From Allobosea sp. (lineage in GTDB: Bacteria; Pseudomonadota; Alphaproteobacteria; Rhizobiales; Beijerinckiaceae): a stretch of 64,000 nucleotides of DNA. The stretch spans positions 34,936 to 98,935 of the forward strand of contig JAAEQB010000102.1 in the NCBI GenBank assembly GCA_024231975.1, written 5' to 3'. The translations under genes were made by a program, and so were the position numbers. Positions 9,370-18,429 of this stretch are shown here, piece after piece; the stretch's first letter is position 1; the number at the start of each line of letters is the position of its first letter. The notes under the pieces were generated by a model. That model was not told the DNA's origin and searched no databases. It saw nothing but the letters and a program-made list of their open reading frames with translations.

Positions 9370-10908
9370 TCAGATCCCCAGCCGCGGCACCTGGTGGGTA
9401 TCGAAGGCCACGGCGACGTTCTTCGTCTCCATGTAGAAGTCGAAGGAGTAGTCGCCGCCATCGCGTCCGATGCCCGATGATTTCACCCCGCCGAACGGCG
9501 TCGGCAGATGGCGGACATTCTCCGAATTGACCCAGATCATCCCGGCCTCGAGATCACGCGCGACACGATGGGCGCGGCCGACATCGCGGGTCCAGATATA
9601 GCCCGCGAGCCCGTACTGGACGTCGTTGGCGATGGCGATCGCATCTGCCTCGTTCTCGAACGGGATCATCGTCAGGACCGGCCCGAAGATCTCCTCCTGG
9701 GCGATCCGCATGCCATTGCCGGCGTCGAGGTAGAGCGTCGGCTCGACATAATTGCCGGCGCCGTCCAGGGCGCGGCCACCGCCGCAGGCGATGCGGGCGC
9801 CCTCTCCCTTCGCCAGGGCTGGATAGGACAGCACCTTCTGCGCATGGCGCGGATGGATCAGCGGCCCGATCTCCGTCGCCGGGTCGAGCGGGTGGCCGAC
9901 GCGCAGGCGCTTCACCCGCTCGGCGACCTTGGCCGAGAAGGCGTCGTAGATCGAGCGCTGGACGAGGGCGCGCGAGGACGAGGTGCAGCGCTCGCCATTG
10001 AGCGAGTAGATCATGAACAGCACGGCATCGAGGGCGCGATCGAGATCGGCATCCTCGAAGACGATCACCGGGTTCTTGCCGCCGAGCTCGAAATGGACGC
10101 GCTTCAGCGTCTCCGCGCCCTGGCGCATGATGTGCTGGCCGGTCGTGGTCTCGCCGACGAAGGCGACCGCCTTGATCGCCGGATGCTCGGTCAGCGCCTT
10201 GCCGGCGCTCTCGCCGAGGCCGTGGACGACATTGACGACGCCGGCCGGGAAGCCGTGCTTGCGGATGGTTTCGTCCATGATCTCGCCGAGCAGCACGGCC
10301 GAGAGCGGCGACCATTCGGCCGGCTTGTGGACGACCGTGCAGCCGGCGGCGAGCGCCGGCGCGATCTTCCAGGTCGAGAGCATGAACGGCGTGTTCCAGG
10401 GCGTGATCACCCCGACCGGGCCGATCGGCTGGCGCAGCGTGTAGTTGATATGACCCTCGTCCGGCAGCGACAGGCCGTTGCCGGCCTCCGGCGCCCGGTC
10501 GGCATAGAAGCGGAAATTCTCGGCCCCGCGCAGCGCCGCCTTCGCCATGAAGCGGATGGCCTGGCCGCTGTCGCTGCTCTCGACCAAAGCGATCTCCTCG
10601 GCCCGGGCCTCGATCGCATCAGCGATCGCGTGCAGCACGGCGCGGCGCCTGGCACCGGAGGCGTTCTTCCAGGCGGGGAAAGCCCTGCGTGCCGCCGTGG
10701 CGGCACGGTCGATCTCGGCCCCGTCGCCGGCGGCAATGACGGCCTGGCGCTCGTTCGTGGTCGGATCGAGCGTCTCGAAGGTCGCGCCAGAGGCCGAGCG
10801 CACGGCCTCGCCGGCGATCAGATGCGGCACGGTCCCGCTCGTGAAGCGCGCCATTGCCTGGCTCGCCCGAGCGAGGTTGGCGGTGAGCTTGGTGTCGGTC
10901 GCGGTCAT
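9370..10908 (-). CDS. hpaE: 5-carboxymethyl-2-hydroxymuconate semialdehyde dehydrogenase
   Basis: NAD-dependent aldehyde dehydrogenase oxidising the ring-cleavage semialdehyde in the homoprotocatechuate pathway. From ATG 10908 the protein has 512 residues. The N-terminal Rossmann part carries 'GVITPWNTPFMLSTWKIAPA', the glutamate lies in 'FELGGKNPVIVFEDADLDRA', the catalytic cysteine in 'SLNGERCTSSSR', and the C-terminal 'EEIFGPVLTMIPFENEADAI' is typical of the superfamily. The start overlaps the hpaF stop in ATGA. The assignment to HpaE rather than another aldehyde dehydrogenase rests on the flanking hpaF, hpaD and hpaR. Confidence 0.9.
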   Translation of the reverse strand: MTATDTKLTANLARASQAMARFTSGTVPHLIAGEAVRSASGATFETLDPTTNERQAVIAAGDGAEIDRAATAARRAFPAWKNASGARRRAVLHAIADAIEARAEEIALVESSDSGQAIRFMAKAALRGAENFRFYADRAPEAGNGLSLPDEGHINYTLRQPIGPVGVITPWNTPFMLSTWKIAPALAAGCTVVHKPAEWSPLSAVLLGEIMDETIRKHGFPAGVVNVVHGLGESAGKALTEHPAIKAVAFVGETTTGQHIMRQGAETLKRVHFELGGKNPVIVFEDADLDRALDAVLFMIYSLNGERCTSSSRALVQRSIYDAFSAKVAERVKRLRVGHPLDPATEIGPLIHPRHAQKVLSYPALAKGEGARIACGGGRALDGAGNYVEPTLYLDAGNGMRIAQEEIFGPVLTMIPFENEADAIAIANDVQYGLAGYIWTRDVGRAHRVARDLEAGMIWVNSENVRHLPTPFGGVKSSGIGRDGGDYSFDFYMETKNVAVAFDTHQVPRLGI

Positions 10909-11300
10909 GGCTTCGCCCTCGCTTTCAGGCGCTGGTGCAAATTGTTGGTCTTCAGCGACGCGGTTCCGTCGATCTCGGAGACATCGAGGCTGAGCGCCAG
11001 GCCCCGGCATCGGAAGATCTCGGCGGTCTCGCGCTCCAGCACCGCCATCAGCACCTCAGCGACGCGCCGGCGGGTCGCAGCGTCGCGCCCTTCGCCGATC
11101 CGCACGCCCACCGCGATGAAGGCATTCCCGGGATCGCCATCGGCGATCAGGTAATGGTCCCGCCGCTCGGCCCGCGTCCGCAGGCCGGCCAGCGGGAAGG
11201 CGCCGGTCTCCAGCGCGGCGGCGTGCAACGCCTCGACCAGCCGCATCGGGGCGACCTCGTCCTCCAGATTGGCGGAGTATTCGATGATGATATGGGGCAA
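10905..11300 (-). CDS. hpaF: 5-carboxymethyl-2-hydroxymuconate delta-isomerase
   Basis: Tautomerase-superfamily isomerase of the homoprotocatechuate pathway. I start it at TTG 11300, giving 131 residues that begin Met-Pro-His-Ile-Ile. In this superfamily the catalytic base is an N-terminal proline exposed by Met removal, and only this start places Pro at position 2. The GGGAGG ribosome-binding site ends 5 bases before the TTG but runs directly into the alternative GTG at 11306, which therefore cannot be the start. Internal segments 'GAFPLAGLRTRAERRDHYLI' and 'LALSLDVSEID' match HpaF. First gene of hpaFED. Confidence 0.88.
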   Translation of the reverse strand: MPHIIIEYSANLEDEVAPMRLVEALHAAALETGAFPLAGLRTRAERRDHYLIADGDPGNAFIAVGVRIGEGRDAATRRRVAEVLMAVLERETAEIFRCRGLALSLDVSEIDGTASLKTNNLHQRLKARAKP

Positions 11301-11326
11301 ACGCACCTCCCAATGCCCAAATTAGA

Positions 11327-11336
11327 TAACATGTTA
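11327..11336. promoter_or_regulatory. Palindromic candidate operator for HpaR
   Basis: TAACATGTTA is a perfect 10-base palindrome in an AT-rich patch, 27 bases upstream of the hpaF start and in the hpaF-hpaR divergent region. MarR-family repressors usually bind such palindromes next to their own gene. The assignment is by position and symmetry only. Confidence 0.55.
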
Positions 11337-11417
11337 AATTTCTCATCGCAAGCGCATTCGCTCGCGTTTGGCTGCGACCATCGTTAGGGTGCCGCCGATT
11401 CCCGACGGATCTCACGC

Positions 11418-11930
11418 TTGACCGACAACAAGACGATAGGCGCCACCAGCCCGGCAGCGACCCGGCTAAGGCTGCGCCATTTCTCCAAGTCGCTGCCAAT
11501 GTCGCTGCTGCGGGCGCGCGAATCGGTGATGCGGCATTTCCGCAAGTCGCTGCGCGAATTCGGCGTCACCGAGCAGCAATGGCGCGTGCTGCGCGCGCTC
11601 AGCACCAAGCCGCAGATGGAGGTGGCGGAGCTGGCGCGGGCGACCTTCCTGTTAGGTCCCAGCCTGTCGCGGATCCTCGTCGATCTCGACCAGCGCGGCC
11701 TGATCCTGCGCGAGCCCGATCCGGCCGATCTGCGCCGCTGGATGATCTCGCTCAGCCCCTCCGGCTCGGCCCTCATCGATAATGTGACGCCGGTGTCGGA
11801 GGCGATCTATCGCGAGATCAGCCAGCGCTTCGGCGAGGACAGGCTTAGCCAGTTGCAGGATCTGCTCGCCGAGCTCGAGGAGGCCATGGCCGGCCTCGGC
11901 AATGACGGGCCGGACGCGCCAGCTGATTGA
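11418..11930 (+). CDS. hpaR: MarR-family repressor of the homoprotocatechuate operon
   Basis: Winged-helix MarR-type regulator, 170 residues from TTG 11418. The core from 'MSLLRARESVMRHFRKSLRE' through 'VTEQQWRVLRAL', 'FLLGPSLSRILVDLDQRGLI' (recognition helix) and the wing 'DPADLRRWMISLSPSG' closely follows HpaR/HpcR. The first 27 residues are extra compared with that family, and ATG 11499 would give the standard length; neither start has a good ribosome-binding site, so the true start is open. It is divergent from hpaFED, the usual layout for autoregulated pathway repressors. Confidence 0.85.
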   Translation: MTDNKTIGATSPAATRLRLRHFSKSLPMSLLRARESVMRHFRKSLREFGVTEQQWRVLRALSTKPQMEVAELARATFLLGPSLSRILVDLDQRGLILREPDPADLRRWMISLSPSGSALIDNVTPVSEAIYREISQRFGEDRLSQLQDLLAELEEAMAGLGNDGPDAPAD

Positions 11931-12522
11931 CGGGCTGGGCCGCCACGGCGCCCGCTGCCTGGCGATATGGGTTTGGGGCTATCCTCCGCCGGCGCGCATC
12001 GACGTGCCTGCCGCGGCCGCCATTGGAGGCATCGGCGGAGAGCTGGAGAGAGCTCTGATCGGAGCGCCTCGCCGGGGTAAGGCCTCGGAAGACCATCTGC
12101 GCCGCCCGTCTGTGCCAAGCGGGCGGCAGGTCATTCATGATGCGGAAGGAAACATCTTCCGTCTCAAGGGCTTGGTAGAACCTTCGAGAAAACATGGTGT
12201 ATCGCCTACAACCTCAAGCGCACCTGATCGATCATCATGGCAGCCGTCTGATCGCGCAAAGCTCGGATCAGCATGAAACAACCGCGACGTCAGCAATGAA
12301 CGCGCCCAGAATACGCAGGCCACCGCCACCTACGCCCCCGCGCGCACAGATTTCCCAGTCGTTCGTGGAAGGCGCCGAATTGGAACCGACGCGCAGATGG
12401 CCGAGGGACACACCGAGCCGAAGCCGGGCCACGCTCCGCTTGCCGCCATCGAAATACTCGGTGACGACAGAGGCGTCCGCGGAGTCTCGCTGCAAGGCGG
12501 TGGTGGTTGGCTTCGGACGGCG
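11931..12522. other. Gene-poor interval
   Basis: About 590 bases between hpaR and the AT-rich orphan. Openings on both strands are short, lack ribosome-binding sites and have no recognisable family traits. The GC level falls toward the right end, where the AT-rich gene begins. I see no RNA gene or repeat here. Confidence 0.5.
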
Positions 12523-12957
12523 CTAGTGTTGCAGCTTTGTCGCCTTCTTGTCAGAAAAGAATCTGACTACATCAAACGCGCTTTCGCGCGGTAGAAATTT
12601 AATGTTTCCTTGGATTGCTCCATAAGATTCTAATATATCTTTGTCTTCAGGTTGAATATCATAAACTTCAAAAGGCCATCTTTTAAATTGAAAGTCCTGA
12701 CAAAAGCTTGAGCTTAATAGCTGTATATTAAAATGACCGTAAAATTTACTCCTGAATTCAATTATATATTGAACCCAATCGGGATTGCCCTCTACGGATG
12801 TAATAGTTAATTCGTCTTGCTTTACCATAAAGCTCCTAATGTCATGAAACAAATTGTCTGATCTTATAATCAGCGACGTGTCGCATCCATCATGATAGCG
12901 GAATTTATCTCCCGGCCAAACGAAGTTTGACCTAAAAGTTACACGCAGAATATTCAT
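12523..12957 (-). CDS. AT-rich orphan protein of unknown function
   Basis: A 144-residue open frame from ATG 12957 with a strong GGGGGAG ribosome-binding site 4 bases upstream, which supports real translation. The protein begins 'MNILRVTFRSNFVWPGDKF' and is rich in Phe, Asp, Ser and Ile; it has no signal peptide, membrane segment or recognised motif. Base composition is strikingly AT-rich compared with every neighbour (visible as ATT/AAA/TTA codons throughout), so it was probably acquired recently. It starts 26 bases after the chemoreceptor stop and could ride on that transcript. Small AT-rich orphans of this kind are often immunity or defence genes, but nothing here proves that. Confidence 0.65.
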   Translation of the reverse strand: MNILRVTFRSNFVWPGDKFRYHDGCDTSLIIRSDNLFHDIRSFMVKQDELTITSVEGNPDWVQYIIEFRSKFYGHFNIQLLSSSFCQDFQFKRWPFEVYDIQPEDKDILESYGAIQGNIKFLPRESAFDVVRFFSDKKATKLQH

Positions 12958-12983
12958 GTGACTCCCCCGAGTCTCCGCCCCGA

Positions 12984-14822
12984 TCATCGATGCTTGGACT
13001 GTTGTCCCGACGCGCCTACAATCAGCATCGGCGGGTTAGTCCTTGGGCGTGCGTGAGCGACGGAGCTCAGGCGATGGTGGAGCTGTTGCAGTTCGGTCAA
13101 ACTCGACGCGCCGCTTCTTTGTGGTGGCTGGGGCGTTGCCAAGCTGTCTGCTAACCTAAAGTCGGCGATCATCACCTCTAGCTGATCGGTCGCCTGTTGC
13201 AGTTCGGCAGCAACGGCTGCGCTCTCCTCAGCCATCGAGGAATTGCGTTGGGTCATGCCGTCCATGTGAGCGACGGCTTTCGCGACTTCCTCGATGCCGT
13301 TGGCCTGTTCATGCGACGCGCTTGTTATGTCGCTGAGCGCCACGGCAACGCTGGTAGAGGAGTGGACGATTTCAGAGAGAGCAGCGCCGGCGGCCCGGAC
13401 GAGTTTGACCCCGCTTTCGACTTGCTGTGATGAGTTTTCAATTAACATTTTGATATTATTCGCCGATTCCGCCGACCGCTGAGCCAGAGAGCGGACCTCC
13501 GCCGCGACGACAGCGAACCCTCTGCCAGCGTCGCCGGCCCTGGCGGCTTCCACCGCCGCATTCAGTGCGAGCAGATTAGTCTGGAAAGCGATGCCGTCGA
13601 TGACGCGAACGATCTCAGCGATGTCTTTGGAAGCCTTTTCGATGCTTTCCATCGCCAGTACGGCGTCATTGACGATCACGCCGCCGTGGTTGGCTGCCTT
13701 GTTGGCGTCGGCCCCGAGCACCGTAGCTTCGCAGGCGCGCTCATAGGTCTGCTTGACTGACGCCGCAAGTTCCTCGGTAGTTGCCGCAGTTTCCTCAAGC
13801 GATGACGCCTGCCCTTCGGTCCGCTCTGCCAAAGCGTTGCTGTCGCTGCTGATGCGGCGTGTTCCAGCGTTGATCTGGATCGCGATCGCACTCACGGCCT
13901 GTATGATGGACGAGAAGGAATCAAGCAGCTCATTGATTCCTGCGCAAAGCTCACCGATTTCACCGCTCTTGCCCGCCGTTGGGATGCGTAGCGTCAGGTC
14001 CTTGGATCGGGTCGCGGCAATGACCGAACGGGTTTCGGCGACCGCACTCTCGATCGCAGCCGCAGCTTGCTTTTGGGCGGTAATGTCGGTGGCGAATTTT
14101 ACGACCTTCCACGGTCTTCCGTGCGGGTCCAAGATCGGGTTGTAGCTTGCCTGAATCCACACGCTACGGCCATCTTTGCCGATGCGGCGATACTGACCCT
14201 CATCGTACTCGCCGCTGCCCAGCTGTTTCCAGAACTTGGCGTATGCCGGGTGACCGTGTTCTGATGGTTCTACAAAAATGGAGTGGTGGCGCCCGCGAAT
14301 CTCATCAAGTGAATAACCCACGGTCCGCAGAAAGTTTTCATTAGCTGTCAAGATCTTGCCAGCCAAGTCGAACTCAATCACGGCCTGTGATTTCGAGATC
14401 GCGGCGAGTTGACCTTCGGCATTTGAGGTGATGCCCTTTGATTTGGTGATGTCGGTCGCGTACTTGATCACCTTGGTCGGGGTCTTGCCGTTTCCGCCGC
14501 CGATTGGCGTGTACGTTGCCTGGAGCCAGATCCGCCGGCCTCCCTTGGCGACCCGCTCGAATTCAGCCTGGAAGGCGGTGCCTCCATTCAAGTCTCGCCA
14601 GAAGCTACGATAGGCTTCTGTCTCGCGTTCTGCAGCCGGCACGAATATGGAATGATGCCTACCGACGACGTCGTTGCGATCATACCCGACGGTCGCGAGA
14701 AAAAGGTCGTTGGCTTCGAGGATGCGGCCCTCAAGGTCAAATTCGATCACTGCCTGCCAACGCCGTATCGCAGCCACTTCCGCTGTCGCCTGGGAGTGTT
14801 TCCAGCCGGCTAATAATTTCAT
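12984..14822 (-). CDS. Soluble PAS-PAS methyl-accepting chemotaxis protein
   Basis: A 612-residue chemoreceptor without membrane segments, so probably cytoplasmic. Two tandem PAS domains occupy about residues 20-130 and 140-255; each has the 'GRHHSIFV' core and ends in 'VIKYATDIT' / 'VVKFATDIT'. A HAMP-like linker leads to the signalling domain, with the highly conserved hairpin tip 'VIDGIAFQTNLLALNAAVEA' and 'GRGFAVVAAEVRSLAQRSAE'. PAS domains often bind haem or flavin and sense oxygen or redox state; the ligand here is not evident. The C-terminal tail after the signalling domain is long and Pro/Ser-rich and carries no obvious CheR-binding pentapeptide. Confidence 0.92.
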   Translation of the reverse strand: MKLLAGWKHSQATAEVAAIRRWQAVIEFDLEGRILEANDLFLATVGYDRNDVVGRHHSIFVPAAERETEAYRSFWRDLNGGTAFQAEFERVAKGGRRIWLQATYTPIGGGNGKTPTKVIKYATDITKSKGITSNAEGQLAAISKSQAVIEFDLAGKILTANENFLRTVGYSLDEIRGRHHSIFVEPSEHGHPAYAKFWKQLGSGEYDEGQYRRIGKDGRSVWIQASYNPILDPHGRPWKVVKFATDITAQKQAAAAIESAVAETRSVIAATRSKDLTLRIPTAGKSGEIGELCAGINELLDSFSSIIQAVSAIAIQINAGTRRISSDSNALAERTEGQASSLEETAATTEELAASVKQTYERACEATVLGADANKAANHGGVIVNDAVLAMESIEKASKDIAEIVRVIDGIAFQTNLLALNAAVEAARAGDAGRGFAVVAAEVRSLAQRSAESANNIKMLIENSSQQVESGVKLVRAAGAALSEIVHSSTSVAVALSDITSASHEQANGIEEVAKAVAHMDGMTQRNSSMAEESAAVAAELQQATDQLEVMIADFRLADSLATPQPPQRSGASSLTELQQLHHRLSSVAHARPRTNPPMLIVGASGQQSKHR

Positions 14823-14985
14823 GGTCTCTGCAAGGCCCCTGTTAAGTGCAGCGACCTCATAAATTAAAAAAATCTAAGATGTTACTAAAGGTTATATAGG
14901 TTACAAGACTGCGATATTAACACTTTAGAAAGGAAGATGACTGTCATATAATCTTTATGTAGATTGAAGTTGGAGCAGATCCGTT

Positions 14986-15325
14986 TCTGTGGACTGTTCA
15001 CGGCTATGGCGGGCCAGGTCAGCTCATGATGCAGCCGCTCGTATTCGATGAGCGAGAGGTGGCCCGGCGCCGAGTGGGGGGCGTGACAGGTTGTAGAACC
15101 TTCGATGCAGCTGAAGACCGCCATCCGAGCCTCGCTGTGCGAGCGGAAGCGGTTCCGGTCAAGCAGCTCGCATTCCCGCGTCGCGAAGTAGCTCTCGCAC
15201 ATGGGGTTGTCGTCGGCATCGCCGACCGAGCCGGTCGAGGGGCTGACGCCGGCGTCCTTGCAGCGGCTGCCGAAAGCCAGCGCGGTATGTCGCGAGCCCT
15301 GATCGCTATGGTGGATGACGTTCAA
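14986..15325 (-). pseudogene. IS3-family orfB 3' fragment (decayed)
   Basis: Leftward remnant of an IS3-type transposase orfB. It reads 'VIHHSDQGSRHTALAFGSRC' and 'GSVGDADDNPMCESYFATRE', the DDE integrase core region, then frameshifts and resumes in 'GHLSLIEYERLHHE'. The TCTGTGGACTGTTC at 14986-14999 looks like the right terminal repeat of the element. The 5' half is absent: at about 15330 the fragment abuts another IS3 remnant facing the other way. A closely related copy lies at 62075-62220. Confidence 0.82.
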
Positions 15326-15332
15326 GGCGATC

Positions 15333-15488
15333 TGCGAGACCCGCGTTCGCTATGGCTACCGGACACGCGACGATGCCCGTGCCGACGTGTTCGATTACAT
15401 CGAGCGGTTCTACAACGCCGTTCTCAGGCACTCGACCATCGGCTACATCAGCCCGGTCGAGTCCGAAAAGAAGGCGGGATTAGCCTAA
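15333..15488 (+). pseudogene. IS3-family orfB, internally deleted 3' fragment
   Basis: Rightward in-frame remnant: 'CETRVRYGYR' (middle of an IS407-type orfB) is fused to 'DYIERFYNAVLRHSTIGYIS' (the C-terminus), so several hundred bases are deleted between them. It stops at TAA 15488 and is followed by GACTGTCCACAGA at 15491-15503, which matches the inverse of the terminal repeat at 14986-14999 at 11 of 14 positions by eye. The two fragments together form a 0.5-kb head-to-head IS scar. Confidence 0.75.
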
Positions 15489-15569
15489 CCGACTGTCCAC
15501 AGAGCCGGCAGCAGGCCAATGGAATCAGATGCTAAAACAGCTGTCCACACCCACCTGCGCACAGACCTC

Positions 15570-17393
15570 CTAGAGTTCTACTGCCGCTTGGATGCAATTT
15601 CGGCCTGCCGCCTTGGCACGGTACAGAGCGGCATCTGCTCGGGCGATCAGTTCGGGCCAGGTCGGAGCTCCGCGAGCAACGCCGAAGCTGGCGGTGAGGG
15701 CGATGCGGTGTCCGCTGTCCGTGATAATCTGATGCTTTTGAAGCGCTAAGCGCAGCTTCTCGGCCAGCGCAATGGCGCCTGACAATGGGTGTCCTGAGAT
15801 GAGGATGGCGAACTCCTCTCCTCCGAAGCGCGCGGCTATGTCGGTTGCGCGCAGCATCGTCAGCATCACCTGCCCAACTTCTTTTAGTACTTGGTCTCCC
15901 ACCGGATGACCGTTGCCATCGTTGATCTCCTTGAAATGATCGATGTCCAAGAGGATGAGGCTGGGGGTATCTTCCTGCCGGCAGCTGGCGATGGCGCCCG
16001 CTCCGATCTGGTCGAATGCACGGCGATTCATCAATCCGGTGAGCCCATCGGTCTCGGCCTGCCGCTTCAGTTGCTGCATCAGCGATACCCTCTCTACCAG
16101 CTTGAAGGCGAGAATATCGATCGCATTGAAGAGGCGACGTATTTCGCTAACCTGCGCTGGCGCACGGCTCCCCGAGGTGAACCGATCCTGTGCAAGAGCG
16201 ATCACCTGGTCCCGCGCCAGTAAGAGGGGTTTGAACAAGAAGCGCTGGATCGAAACGGCGATTCCTATAGTGAAAAACAGGGCAAGAGACCCGATGAAAG
16301 CCGCGATCATGAACTCCGATTGGGCTTGGTCCCTTACCCTGATGGTTCTGTCAATCATAGCGCCCATGAAGCGAGACGTTAGGCTATCGATCAACTTCAG
16401 GCTTTGGCCATAGCGCTCGGTGAGCTGCGCTGCTGATAGCGAATAGGGCTCTTCACGCCGACTTTCCACAATCAGCGTGTCGACAAGGGACAAGGCCTCC
16501 CCAAGGAATTTCCCACGAACTCCCTCTCGTTCCGCAGCCAATTGCGATACTTCGTGCAAAGATGCAGTCTTGGCCTCGGTAAGCTGCCAGAGTTCGAGAA
16601 TCCGTCCTCGCATCGAGCGGCTGTCGATCAGATTTTGGAGGGGGATCGGCTGATTAGTGGCAATCGGTCCGATGATATGGCACAGGACTCGACCACCATA
16701 GTCGCGCAATTTGCTAAGGGTGATACCGGCGATGACCGGCGAGACCAGATTTGGATTGGATTTGATGAGTGTGTCGCCATGCGCACGAACGATCTCACCG
16801 AATCGGTCGGCCGCCCGGAACAAGGCTTGTGTCGCCAGTTCCACATCTTCGATCCGCAGCGTGGAAAGTGGGATCGCAGCAGCAAGGTCAACTTTGTCTC
16901 TCGCTTCCGTCAATTCGCGACGAACTTCCATCAGTAGGTCCGCCGGGACCGGCCGGGCCTGTACCCCTGCCGGGGTCCGCTGCTCGGCAGCTAGAGCAGC
17001 AAGCGCTGCATCAGTGCGGCCACGAAACTCCGCCAACTGCTTCACCGACGCGCTGTCGATCGACGGCTCTTCCGCAATGACGGCATTGGTCGGTCCGCGC
17101 TCGCCGCCGACTAGGGCTGCTGCCTCCAAGGTCAGGCGAAAACGTGTGATATCGTAGGCGTCCTGCCGAGCCTGAGCGAAGCTGCTATAGGAATGGCGGA
17201 TGTTCGTTATCGCGAGCGCCGCGGTGCAGAGCAAGACGATAGCCAGCGCGAGCCATAGCTGGATACCCAGACGGCCGCTCGCGCCGGGAGGCTCTGGCTC
17301 AACGGAACCAACGGCTGCCTTCATCGAATTCATTGTCTCGCAGTGGCGACGTTGTGTGGCCTGATCACCGTCCTGTAATGATAGAGCATTCAT
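15570..17393 (-). CDS. Membrane-anchored diguanylate cyclase (GGDEF)
   Basis: Makes cyclic-di-GMP from two GTP. The 607-residue protein starts at ATG 17393 with AAGGTAG upstream. One membrane segment (about residues 45-65) precedes a ~290-residue periplasmic-type helical sensor region, a second membrane segment follows ('FMIAAFIGSLALFFTIGIAV'), then a HAMP-like stretch and the GGDEF domain. The active site is 'RFGGEEF', and 'RATD' five residues earlier is an intact inhibitory I-site, so the enzyme should be both active and product-inhibited. It lies between IS scars and forms no operon. Confidence 0.93.
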   Translation of the reverse strand: MNALSLQDGDQATQRRHCETMNSMKAAVGSVEPEPPGASGRLGIQLWLALAIVLLCTAALAITNIRHSYSSFAQARQDAYDITRFRLTLEAAALVGGERGPTNAVIAEEPSIDSASVKQLAEFRGRTDAALAALAAEQRTPAGVQARPVPADLLMEVRRELTEARDKVDLAAAIPLSTLRIEDVELATQALFRAADRFGEIVRAHGDTLIKSNPNLVSPVIAGITLSKLRDYGGRVLCHIIGPIATNQPIPLQNLIDSRSMRGRILELWQLTEAKTASLHEVSQLAAEREGVRGKFLGEALSLVDTLIVESRREEPYSLSAAQLTERYGQSLKLIDSLTSRFMGAMIDRTIRVRDQAQSEFMIAAFIGSLALFFTIGIAVSIQRFLFKPLLLARDQVIALAQDRFTSGSRAPAQVSEIRRLFNAIDILAFKLVERVSLMQQLKRQAETDGLTGLMNRRAFDQIGAGAIASCRQEDTPSLILLDIDHFKEINDGNGHPVGDQVLKEVGQVMLTMLRATDIAARFGGEEFAILISGHPLSGAIALAEKLRLALQKHQIITDSGHRIALTASFGVARGAPTWPELIARADAALYRAKAAGRNCIQAAVEL

Positions 17394-17798
17394 TAATCTA
17401 CCTTCACAGCATGCCTGATTTGGGGGCAGAAGACCGTTGCGCCGTTGGCTCGCATAACTATGCCGGCTAATAAACTTCGCGTTGCTTCAACTGAACGTAG
17501 CGCTGTTTTCAGGCTGCGGTCCCGAACGGCTTGTCGTAGACGGTGGCCTTAATCTGACAGGCGATGGCCGTGACCGACGCTCAACGGTGAATGCAAGGTG
17601 GCAATAGGACACGAGCAGAAGATCGGCCTGCGGGTCGCAGACCCTGCAGGCTGTCCCCCGCGGCAAGTCCTAGCTAGACGCACCGGCCGTTCGTCGCTCT
17701 CGGCGAGAAGGCTGCCGGCTCGGCGACTTTCTGTAACCCGCCGTTCCGACCACGCTTTCATCGCAACACGCTGATGAGCCCAGTCTGACGATCCTGAT

Positions 17799-17962
17799 TT
17801 GGCGGATCGTTTTGTATGTAAGCTTGAGCCGGAGGACGAGGTGCGCCGCTCCGAGGTGATCACCGGGGCGAAAGGTCGGCGGCGTTGGAGCGCCGACGAC
17901 CGCGCGAAGATTCTTGAAGAGACACTGGCTCCCGGAGCGGTGGGGTCCGAGGCTGCGCGCCG
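17799..17962 (+). pseudogene. IS66-family tnpA (orfA) 5' fragment
   Basis: Short remnant with 'EVRRSEVITGAKGRRRWSAD' followed by 'DRAKILEETLAPGAVGSEAA', typical of the helix-turn-helix OrfA of IS66-type elements. It is interrupted immediately after 'EAARR' by an oppositely oriented IS3 orfA start. About 400 bases to its left (17394-17798) hold no gene that I recognise. Confidence 0.7.
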
Positions 17963-17963
17963 G

Positions 17964-18021
17964 CCCTCTGTTCCTTCAGCATGCCGATGATCTGCTCTGC
18001 CGTGAACCGAGAGGGGCGCAT
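17964..18021 (-). pseudogene. IS3-family orfA 5' stub
   Basis: Starting at ATG 18021, preceded by AAGGAGGCGGACG, the frame reads 'MRPSRFTAEQIIGMLKEQRA', the classic N-terminus of an IS3-group OrfA, then is cut off by the IS66 fragment. Only about 19 codons remain. Confidence 0.68.
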
Positions 18022-18060
18022 CGTCCGCCTCCTTGGGTGACGGCTCTACCGTTCGCCATC

Positions 18061-18319
18061 GTCAGGCCACGTCCCTGAGAGCGGCCTGAGCGGGATACCG
18101 GACCACACGCAGCAGCGTATCGTTGCTGATCGGCAGCAGCATCCTGGCGGCAAAACTCGCTTGGGGTCGGCCGCCCAAGGCGAGCCCGAGATGCTGGACG
18201 ATATGATCGAGACGATCAGTCCGGTGTGCTCGTAGCGTGAGAATGCGGTCACCGAAGCGCTCTGCGAAGATCTGGCGGCCACATAGGACCGCATCGCCTC
18301 GAAGGAGCCGCTTCATCAT
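18061..18319 (-). pseudogene. ISL3-family transposase fragment
   Basis: The minus-strand frame reads 'CGRQIFAERFGDRILTLRAH', 'TDRLDHIVQHLGLALGGRPQ' and 'LLPISNDTLLRVVR', the N-terminal middle part of ISL3-type transposases after the zinc-binding region. A stop follows at 18062 and neither end of the element is present. It is the last IS scar before the T6SS accessory operon. Confidence 0.72.
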
Positions 18320-18429
18320 GCTGCTGCCTTCTAGAAACCAGCGTCAGAGCAGCCGCTACCTGCAGTGAAGCCGACTCAGACCCAATATTGGACGCTGATC
18401 GGGAGGGCAACTTTTTGAGCTGTTTGACA

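Noticed and set aside
12135..12526. Short open frames between hpaR and the AT-rich orphan
   Set aside because: No ribosome-binding sites, no recognisable family, overlapping on both strands.
14986..15503. A functional IS element bounded by matching ends
   Set aside because: Both coding fragments are 3' halves facing each other, with frameshifts and deletions; no complete transposase remains.
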